From assembly GCF_022899935.1 (NCBI RefSeq), contig NZ_JALJCJ010000003.1:477720-541719 (forward strand): a DNA stretch of 64,000 bases, read 5' to 3'. A model generated the notes under the pieces. That model made no database searches. It had not been told where the DNA came from and saw only the letters and a list, made by a program, of their open reading frames with translations. The stretch comes from Shinella curvata (GTDB lineage: Bacteria > Pseudomonadota > Alphaproteobacteria > Rhizobiales > Rhizobiaceae). Below are positions 58,265 through 64,000 of this stretch, piece after piece; position 1 is the first letter of the stretch; each line of letters opens with the position of its first letter. Made by a program: the position numbers and the translations under genes.

Positions 58265-60097
58265 ATGGCGCGCATGAGCACCAATTCTTCGACGCCCCTC
58301 GACCATATCCGCAACTTCTCGATCGTGGCCCATATCGACCACGGCAAGTCGACGCTCGCCGACCGGTTGATCCAGTCGACCGGCGGCCTTGCCGCGCGAG
58401 AAATGTCGGAACAGGTTCTCGACAACATGGAAATCGAGAAGGAGCGCGGCATCACCATCAAGGCGCAGACCGTGCGCCTGCATTATGTCGCCAACAATGG
58501 CGAGACCTACGTTCTCAACCTCATCGACACGCCTGGCCACGTCGACTTCGCCTATGAAGTCTCGCGCTCGCTTTCGGCCTGCGAGGGGTCGCTGCTGGTG
58601 GTGGATGCGTCGCAGGGCGTCGAAGCCCAGACGCTCGCCAACGTCTATCAGGCGATAGACAACAACCACGAGCTCGTCACCGTGCTCAACAAGATCGACC
58701 TGCCGGCCGCCGAGCCCGACCGCATCCGCGAGCAGATCGAGGAGGTCATCGGCATCGATGCATCGCAGGCCGTGCTGATTTCGGCAAAGACCGGCCTTGG
58801 CATTCCCGACGTGCTGGAAGCCATCGTCCACCAGCTGCCCGCGCCGAAGAGCGAGGGCGGCGAGACCGCGCCGCTGAAGGCGCTGCTCGTCGATTCGTGG
58901 TACGATACCTATCTCGGCGTAATCGTGCTCGTGCGTATTCTCGATGGCATGCTGAAAAAGGGCCAGACCATCCGCATGATGGGCACGGATGCGAAATACC
59001 AGGTGGAACGCGTCGGCGTCATCACGCCGAAGATGGTCAATGTCGAAGCGCTCGGTCCGGGCGAGATCGGCTTCATTACCGCCTCCATCAAGGAAGTGGC
59101 CGATACCCGCGTCGGCGATACCATCACCGAGGACAAGCGCCCGACCGCCAACATGCTGCCGGGCTTCAAGCCTGCCCAGCCGGTGGTCTTCTGCGGCCTG
59201 TTTCCGGTCGATGCCGCCGATTTCGAGGACCTGCGTGCCGCCATGGGCAAGCTGCGCCTCAACGACGCCTCGTTCTCGTTCGAAATGGAATCGTCCGCCG
59301 CGCTCGGCTTCGGTTTCCGCTGCGGTTTCCTCGGGCTCTTGCATCTTGAAATCGTTCAGGAACGCCTCGAGCGCGAATTCGATCTCGACCTGATCGCGAC
59401 CGCGCCGTCGGTCGTCTACAAGCTGTTCATGAACGACGGCACCGAGCGCGAGCTGCACAATCCGGCCGACATGCCCGACGTCGTGAGGATCAAGGAAATC
59501 CACGAGCCGTGGATCCGCGCCACCATCCTGACGCCTGACGACTATCTCGGCGGCATCCTCAAACTTTGCCAAGATCGCCGCGGTATCCAGGTGGAACTCA
59601 CCTATGTCGGCACCCGTGCGATGCTGACCTACGACCTGCCGCTCAACGAAGTCGTCTTCGATTTCTACGACCGGCTGAAGTCGATTTCCAAAGGCTATGC
59701 CTCGTTCGACTACCAGATCACCAACCATCAGGAAGGCCATCTGGTGAAGATGTCGATCCTCGTCAACGGCGAGCCGGTCGATGCGCTCTCGATGATGGTG
59801 CACCGCATGGCCGCTGAAAAGCGTGGCCGCGACATGTGCGAGAAGCTTAAGGAGCTGATCCCCAAGCACATGTTCAAGATCCCGATCCAGGCCGCCATCG
59901 GCGGCAACGTCATCGCCCGCGAGACCATTTCGGCGCTGCGCAAGGACGTGACGGCCAAATGCTACGGCGGCGACGCCACCCGCAAGCGCAAGCTGCTCGA
60001 CAAGCAGAAGGCCGGCAAGAAGCGCATGCGTCAGTTCGGCAAGGTGGAAATCCCGCAGGAAGCCTTCATCGCCGCACTTAAGATGGGCGACGAATAA
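58265..60097 (+). CDS. lepA: elongation factor 4 (ribosomal back-translocase)
   Basis: A 610-aa membrane-associated GTPase that acts on stalled or mistranslocated ribosomes. The P-loop is AHIDHGKST, with DTPGH and NKID as G3 and G4. LepA-specific C-terminal domain (about 405-610) ends in [22 protein letters not shown]. Starts at 58265 and 58274 are both possible; the former gives the MARMST N terminus seen in rhizobia. A good terminator follows. Confidence 0.97.
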   Translation: MARMSTNSSTPLDHIRNFSIVAHIDHGKSTLADRLIQSTGGLAAREMSEQVLDNMEIEKERGITIKAQTVRLHYVANNGETYVLNLIDTPGHVDFAYEVSRSLSACEGSLLVVDASQGVEAQTLANVYQAIDNNHELVTVLNKIDLPAAEPDRIREQIEEVIGIDASQAVLISAKTGLGIPDVLEAIVHQLPAPKSEGGETAPLKALLVDSWYDTYLGVIVLVRILDGMLKKGQTIRMMGTDAKYQVERVGVITPKMVNVEALGPGEIGFITASIKEVADTRVGDTITEDKRPTANMLPGFKPAQPVVFCGLFPVDAADFEDLRAAMGKLRLNDASFSFEMESSAALGFGFRCGFLGLLHLEIVQERLEREFDLDLIATAPSVVYKLFMNDGTERELHNPADMPDVVRIKEIHEPWIRATILTPDDYLGGILKLCQDRRGIQVELTYVGTRAMLTYDLPLNEVVFDFYDRLKSISKGYASFDYQITNHQEGHLVKMSILVNGEPVDALSMMVHRMAAEKRGRDMCEKLKELIPKHMFKIPIQAAIGGNVIARETISALRKDVTAKCYGGDATRKRKLLDKQKAGKKRMRQFGKVEIPQEAFIAALKMGDE

Positions 60098-60102
60098 GAC
60101 CG

Positions 60103-60129
60103 AAAAGGGAGGCGCTGCCTCCCTTTTTT
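60103..60129 (+). terminator. terminator after lepA
   Basis: AAAGGGAGGC (60104-60113) and GCCTCCCTTT (60117-60126) form a perfect 10-bp stem with a 3-base loop and continue into TTTT. Confidence 0.92.
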
Positions 60130-60153
60130 GTTGCCGGGATCAATCCCGCCTGC

Positions 60154-60381
60154 CTAATCCCGTTTGATCGTCGCCAGGACCTCCCAGAGGTCCGCGCCCG
60201 TCTCGAAGACGGCGGCGTTGGCCCGCAAGCCGATTTCGGCCGAAACCACATCCATCATGCCAGCCGCCAGATCACCATCCCCCGACGCGCCGCCGGCAAG
60301 GGTGCGTGCGGCCCGGTCGAAGCGGGCCGTTTCCGTTGCCATGCCCTGGCGGGCCGTGTTCAGGATACCGGATAGCTGCAT
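60154..60381 (-). CDS. small protein resembling the C terminus of flagellar rod/hook proteins
   Basis: A 75-aa protein. The N-terminal NTARQGMATETARFD and C-terminal DLAAGMMDVVSAEIGLRANAAVFE resemble the paired helices of FlgB/FlgC/FlgE-type axial proteins. The large middle domain is absent. Rhizobial genomes carry such stand-alone versions. No other flagellar genes are in the window. It may be a minor axial component or a relic. Confidence 0.65.
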   Translation of the reverse strand: MQLSGILNTARQGMATETARFDRAARTLAGGASGDGDLAAGMMDVVSAEIGLRANAAVFETGADLWEVLATIKRD

Positions 60382-60476
60382 GCGGAGAGGCTCCGTTGAT
60401 CGGCTCTCCTTCTACACGCAGCGCCTTTCGATCCCGTGAACGGAAAGCGCGCGCTTTCGTCCCGCTTCGGCACAGC

Positions 60477-61223
60477 TCAATGGCCGGGATGCAGGGCGTC
60501 GTTCAGATACATGCAGGTCAGCATGGTGAAGACATAGGCCTGGATGACGGCCATCAGCAGTTCCAGCGCCGTCAGCGCCACGGTCATGGCGAAGGGCAGG
60601 ATGGCGCCGAGCATGCCGAGTGTGCCAAGTCCGCCCATCGACACGACGAACCCCGCAAAGACCTTCAGCGTGATGTGCCCCGCCAGCATGACGGCGAAGA
60701 GACGCACGGAATGGCTGACCGGCCGCGAGAGATAGGAAATCACCTCGATCGGCACGATGATTGGCGTCAGGATCAGCGGCACGCCATCGGGCACGAAGAG
60801 TTTCAGGAACCGGGCGCCATGGCGGAACAGGCCGTAGAGCGTGACTGTCGCAAAGACCAGCATGGCCAGCGCGAAGGTGACGATCAGGTGGCTCGTCACC
60901 GTGAAGGCATAGGGAAACATGCCGATGAGGTTGGCGACGAGGATGAACAGGAACAGCGAGAAGACCAGCGGAAAGAACCGCATGCCCTCCTCGCCCGCAT
61001 TGGCGCGCAGCGTCTTCGCGACGAATTCATGGGCAAGTTCCGCGCTCGATTGCAGGCGGCCAGGCACCAGTTCGCGCCGGCGTGTGGCAAGAAGCAGGAA
61101 CGTCCCGGCCGCGGCCACCGTCAGGACCATGTAGGCCGACGAATTGGTGAAGCTCAGATCAAAGCCGCCGATCTGGAAAGGAACGAGCGGCTTGATCGCG
61201 AATTGCTCGATGGGTCCGGCCAT
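60477..61223 (-). CDS. atpB: orphan F0F1 ATP synthase subunit a (atpB-like)
   Basis: A 248-aa membrane protein homologous to subunit a of the F0 proton channel, with about six helices. The essential Arg is present as Arg174 in [20 protein letters not shown], but the usual SLSVRLFANM is changed at His171 and Val178 (conserved Asn in most enzymes). Gln228 in the last helix is kept. No atpI, atpE, atpF or other ATP synthase gene is adjacent; downstream are a flagellar-like gene and lepA. It therefore looks like a second, diverged copy. GAGGAT precedes ATG 61223. Confidence 0.85.
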   Translation of the reverse strand: MAGPIEQFAIKPLVPFQIGGFDLSFTNSSAYMVLTVAAAGTFLLLATRRRELVPGRLQSSAELAHEFVAKTLRANAGEEGMRFFPLVFSLFLFILVANLIGMFPYAFTVTSHLIVTFALAMLVFATVTLYGLFRHGARFLKLFVPDGVPLILTPIIVPIEVISYLSRPVSHSVRLFAVMLAGHITLKVFAGFVVSMGGLGTLGMLGAILPFAMTVALTALELLMAVIQAYVFTMLTCMYLNDALHPGH

Positions 61224-61458
61224 GGGGTATCCTCAAAACATCAGCCGGCGCCAACGGGCGGACGCGACAGGGCACGACGCAGCCCGCGACGGTCGCGACC
61301 TGGGGAAAACGGTGAAAGGGGTGAAGGGTTCAACGGGGCCATCCTGATCTCGCAAGCGAGAAAAGGGGCCGTCCCCGGAACGAACAAGGCGCAGGTCGTC
61401 CTGCGCGTAGGCTGTCTAGCCGCGACCTTTGACGATGGCAAGGCGCGCGGCGCGCCGA

Positions 61459-62070
61459 TCACGCAGATGTGCGCGCGAAAACCATCCAGGTCCAGTAAAC
61501 GCCAAGGTCGCGGTTGGCCGCCTGATGCGACGCCGCCGCCCGGCTGCGCAGCAGCGCGAGGCCGCAACGACCGGCCGCGTCGATCGTATGCGTATCGGAG
61601 ATCGGCAAGGTCCGCCGGCCCGGCGCGCCGGGACCATGGCGAAGCGCCAGAACAAGCCGCCCCTCCGGCGCCAGCAACCCGGCCAGAACCGGCAGGGCGA
61701 CGGCGCGCGACGCCGTGTCGATATGCTGCCAGACGCCGTTCAGCGTGATGAGATCGAAGGGGCCGCAGGCACGGGTTGCGTCGAGATGCGGCAGCCGGTC
61801 GTCGATCCAGACGATACCGGCAGCACCATGCCGCAGCATCCCGGCCTCGCGCAGCGCCCGCACCGGCTCGACTGCCACGACGGGGTGCCCCTTGCCGGCA
61901 AACCAGGCCGCATCCCGCCCCGTTCCCGTGCCGATATCGGCCACGCGGGCGGGCGCCTGCGGCAGCAGATCCAGCACGGGCGCATAGAGCACCTCCGGAT
62001 CGAAGGCCTCATAGCGCTCGATCAGCTCCGGCGTCGCCGCCCTGGCATAACCTTCGAGAATGTCGTCCAT
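61459..62070 (-). CDS. class I SAM-dependent methyltransferase
   Basis: A 203-aa methyltransferase. Motif I is VADIGTGTGRDAAWFAGKG (about 43-61) and the acidic end of strand 2 is VAVEP; LITLNGVWQHI is the post-II region. GGGGAGCGG precedes ATG 62070. Not part of an obvious operon; the 235 bp between it and atpB-like contain no gene. Substrate unknown. Confidence 0.88.
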   Translation of the reverse strand: MDDILEGYARAATPELIERYEAFDPEVLYAPVLDLLPQAPARVADIGTGTGRDAAWFAGKGHPVVAVEPVRALREAGMLRHGAAGIVWIDDRLPHLDATRACGPFDLITLNGVWQHIDTASRAVALPVLAGLLAPEGRLVLALRHGPGAPGRRTLPISDTHTIDAAGRCGLALLRSRAAASHQAANRDLGVYWTWMVFARTSA

Positions 62071-62765
62071 CCGCTCCCCGTTCCTGCCGCCGAATGGTGC
62101 GTGCGCGACCACCTTTGTCAATCGCCCGGTGACGGCACGACAGGGTCGCGCGCCATGGCAAACCCTCTCCGTCATCCCCCATCGGCATCCAAATTTTCCC
62201 CACCCTCCGAACCTGTGCCTACAATCCTCCCATCCCGTCACGGATACACTGCCAGGCGTGGCAGCGAGGCGGGGTCGGCGCGGTGTGTGGGGCGAAGACG
62301 CAGAACCTCACGCACCGGGCCTGCGGAAAATGGTCTCCCTCCGGCGACATGGGGGAAGCGATGGGGTGTCGGACCGATCCCGTCGTTTCATGCCCCAGAC
62401 GGCGCGCCGGATGTGCCTGTGCGGCACACAAGGGGGCTGGGACTGGCGGATGCGTCGGCATCGTCCGCCGGAGCGGTGTTTTTCCGGGAAAGGCAAACCC
62501 TTTCCGTCCGGGCCAGGCTCGATGGAGAGTCCAGCCGGATGCCAAAACCGGCCAGGACCCCGCTCCGGAAACCGGCGGCAGACATCCCCGGCCTCAGCCT
62601 TTTCAGAGAGCCCCAAGTCGCAGGCAAAAACCGCCGAACGGGGCGCCGGCAGGTGTCATTTTAACCTTTTCAGATGCGGCACCACCGGCGCCCCGTCCGA
62701 AATGCTCTTTGAACCCACGGGCGGACAATCCGCCGCGTGGACCCAAGCCTATGGAGACGGCCGCC
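62071..62765. other. 695-bp stretch without a recognisable gene
   Basis: No frame on either strand shows a known domain, signal peptide or good ribosome binding site; the longer frames look like GC-rich chance openings. Seen are a perfect hairpin GGAAAGG/CCTTTCC at 62487-62505 and a GC-rich dyad around GGCGGACAATCCGCC near 62725. No family A or B repeat is present. A decayed gene or a structured RNA are both possible. Confidence 0.4.
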
Positions 62766-63488
62766 TCAGGCCTCCTCGTAGATCCGCTGCCCTTCGAGAA
62801 GCGCTGCATCGAGCCGGCCACCCTCGGGGAAGAGCGACAGCGTTTCTGGCCTGCCGACGCCGTCCACCAACCGGTGACAGGTCTGAACCTCGCCGAGCAC
62901 CGTCGTGACGGGGATGACGCCGGCCCAGATCGGCAGGGCGAAATCTTCCTCATCGTCGCCGACGCCCTTGGCGCGGACTTTTGCGGCGGCATCGTCGATC
63001 ACCATCGCGATGATCGTCGTCGCCTTGGCCTCCTGCGGCGTGATGGGACGGAGCAGCGCGCTGCGCTCGGGATAGAAGCGGTCGACCACGTCGCGCATCG
63101 CCGTAATCTTCTCGTCCGCATCCTCGACGAGTCGCGCCGTGCCGAAACACATGGCGGAGCGGTAGTTGGCCGAATGGTTGAAGCCGGAGCGAGCGAGCAC
63201 GAGGCCGTCGAGATGGGCGACGGTGAGGCAGGCGGGCGTGCCGGCCTTCAGGTGGCGCAGCATGCGGCTCGCCGACGAGCCGTGCCAGTAGAGCGTGTCG
63301 CCCCGGCGCCAGAACAGGGTCGGCGTGGCATAGGGCTGGCCGTCGATGACATAGGCGACATGACAGAGCATGGCCGCATCGAGAATGGCATGGACCGCCG
63401 CGCGGTCATAGCTGCCGCGTTCATGCATGCGCTTGACGCGGTTGCGCGGGGTGACGGGATAAGCGGCGGTTTCAGTCTCGGCGGTCAT
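62766..63488 (-). CDS. pyridoxamine 5'-phosphate oxidase-like FMN-binding protein
   Basis: A 240-aa protein of the flavin-nucleotide-binding/NimA-like split-barrel group: AMLCHVAYVIDGQPYATPTLFW near the N terminus and WHGSSASRMLRHLKAG binding the FMN phosphate. It has MTAETE at ATG 63488 with AAGG upstream. It is divergent from a MocR regulator, as members of this group often are. The activity (oxidase, reductase or FMN storage) is unproven. Confidence 0.85.
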   Translation of the reverse strand: MTAETETAAYPVTPRNRVKRMHERGSYDRAAVHAILDAAMLCHVAYVIDGQPYATPTLFWRRGDTLYWHGSSASRMLRHLKAGTPACLTVAHLDGLVLARSGFNHSANYRSAMCFGTARLVEDADEKITAMRDVVDRFYPERSALLRPITPQEAKATTIIAMVIDDAAAKVRAKGVGDDEEDFALPIWAGVIPVTTVLGEVQTCHRLVDGVGRPETLSLFPEGGRLDAALLEGQRIYEEA

Positions 63489-63529
63489 GCGGGTCTTGCC
63501 TTTCAAACAGGGTGACGCCATGGTGCGCC

Positions 63530-64000
63530 ATGTCATTGGATCGAAAAAGCACCAATTCAGATGAAAAAATCAGGACCAATCTGCCGGATTGGTCCGCGCT
63601 CATTCCCGTCCTGCCGGCGGCGGGGAAGCGCACGCCCGCGCTCTATCGCGAGCTGCGCCGGCTGATCGAGGCGGGCGATATCCCGCCCGGTGCCAAGCTG
63701 CCGCCGTCGCGCGATCTCGCCGGCCGGCTGAAGACGTCGCGCGGCAGCGTGGTTGCCGCCTTCGAAATGCTGATCGCCGAAGGCTATGCCGAGGCGCGCA
63801 CCGGCGCCGGCACCTTCGTCGCCGGCCGCGTACCGACGGTGAAGCCTACGGCCCCCGCAGCATCCGAGAGCATCGCGCCCAAAATGCCGCTGCCGGGCAC
63901 GCTTGGCGTGGCGATGGCGGATGCCCGCACGCTCGGCCTGTTCCGCACGCTCCTGTCGCGTCACCTCGCCCGCCCCGGCCCGGAGCATTTCTACTATGGC
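63530..64000 (+). CDS. MocR/PdxR-type regulator, 5' part only
   Basis: An open frame of 157 codons that runs off the window end. Residues about 27-95 form a GntR winged helix-turn-helix (ALYRELRRLIEAGDIPPGAK and PPSRDLAGRLKTSRGSVVAA), then a linker and the start of an aminotransferase-like domain (SRHLARPGPEHFYYG). This is the MocR architecture, in which PLP is the ligand. ATG 63530 is the first Met in frame; it has no good ribosome binding site. Divergent from the PNPOx-like gene, its probable target. Confidence 0.9.
   Translation, partial: MSLDRKSTNSDEKIRTNLPDWSALIPVLPAAGKRTPALYRELRRLIEAGDIPPGAKLPPSRDLAGRLKTSRGSVVAAFEMLIAEGYAEARTGAGTFVAGRVPTVKPTAPAASESIAPKMPLPGTLGVAMADARTLGLFRTLLSRHLARPGPEHFYYG
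63573..63595. promoter_or_regulatory. inverted repeat at the 5' end of the MocR gene
   Basis: GGACCAAT (63573-63580), 7-bp spacer, ATTGGTCC (63588-63595), a perfect 8-bp dyad within the first codons of mocR. MocR regulators are known to bind repeated short elements near their own genes. Related short pieces (ATTGGATC, ACCAATTC) lie just upstream. Confidence 0.5.

Noticed and set aside
63557-63988. 143-codon minus-strand frame at the window end
   Set aside because: The plus strand over the same interval encodes a clear GntR/MocR helix-turn-helix and aminotransferase start, so the minus frame is its shadow.

Overview
The window is a chromosomal segment of a GC-rich alphaproteobacterium, most likely Rhizobiaceae (Rhizobium, Agrobacterium, Ensifer, Shinella or Mycoplana relatives). 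Support comes from the infC-rpmI-rplT-pheST block, the rhizobial pcaQ-pcaDCHGB and pcaIJF-pcaR layout, an Irr-type iron box in front of an mbfA-like gene, intergenic palindromes of the kind common in this family, and an acetylpolyamine amidohydrolase whose length and catalytic positions match the Mycoplana enzyme. I see no tRNA, rRNA, CRISPR array, phage or insertion sequence. Most of the sequence is densely packed coding DNA.

Layout. 0.2-5.3 kb: a four-gene imelysin/di-haem cytochrome/imelysin/DUF1513 operon, probably for iron handling, with a candidate Irr box upstream. 5.4-14.2 kb: tspO, a PaaI thioesterase, an MTA/SAH nucleosidase, guaA, a TetR gene and a membrane-protein gene sharing an operator, a DNA-repair methyltransferase, a zinc deacylase, cardiolipin synthase and an EEP nuclease. 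14.2-23.6 kb: Lrp regulator with divergent aromatic aminotransferase, YitT, ArsC-like protein, oxidoreductases, GNAT, LysR, a transglutaminase-like peptidase and an alpha/beta hydrolase. 23.8-29.8 kb: translation block infC (ATT start), rpmI, rplT, a BUD32-like kinase fused by overlap to pheS, and pheT. 30-41 kb: 34-aa membrane peptide, mbfA-type iron exporter, YiiX-like hydrolase, OmpA lipoprotein, two EamA transporters, aphA, XRE and MarR regulators, xseA.

41-55.4 kb is a near-complete protocatechuate branch of the beta-ketoadipate pathway. PobA makes protocatechuate from 4-hydroxybenzoate, PcaHG opens the ring, PcaB, PcaC and PcaD convert the product to 3-oxoadipate, and PcaIJ and PcaF yield succinyl-CoA and acetyl-CoA. 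Three regulators (PcaR, PobR, PcaQ) sit next to their presumed targets. A BKACE (DUF849) enzyme in line with pcaQ could act on 3-oxoadipate directly, and a 262-bp element bounded by inverted repeats separates pcaB from pcaG.

55.4-64 kb: a secreted 58-aa peptide, GNAT, XRE-cupin regulator with divergent MFS transporter, lepA, a small flagellar-like protein, an orphan and divergent atpB, a methyltransferase, a 695-bp stretch without a recognisable gene, an FMN-binding PNPOx-like protein, and the 5' part of a MocR regulator cut by the window edge.

No entirely unknown multi-gene system stands out. The most interesting leads are the orphan atpB, the BKACE gene in the pca/pob cluster, the putative Irr-linked imelysin operon, and the dispersed palindromic repeats.
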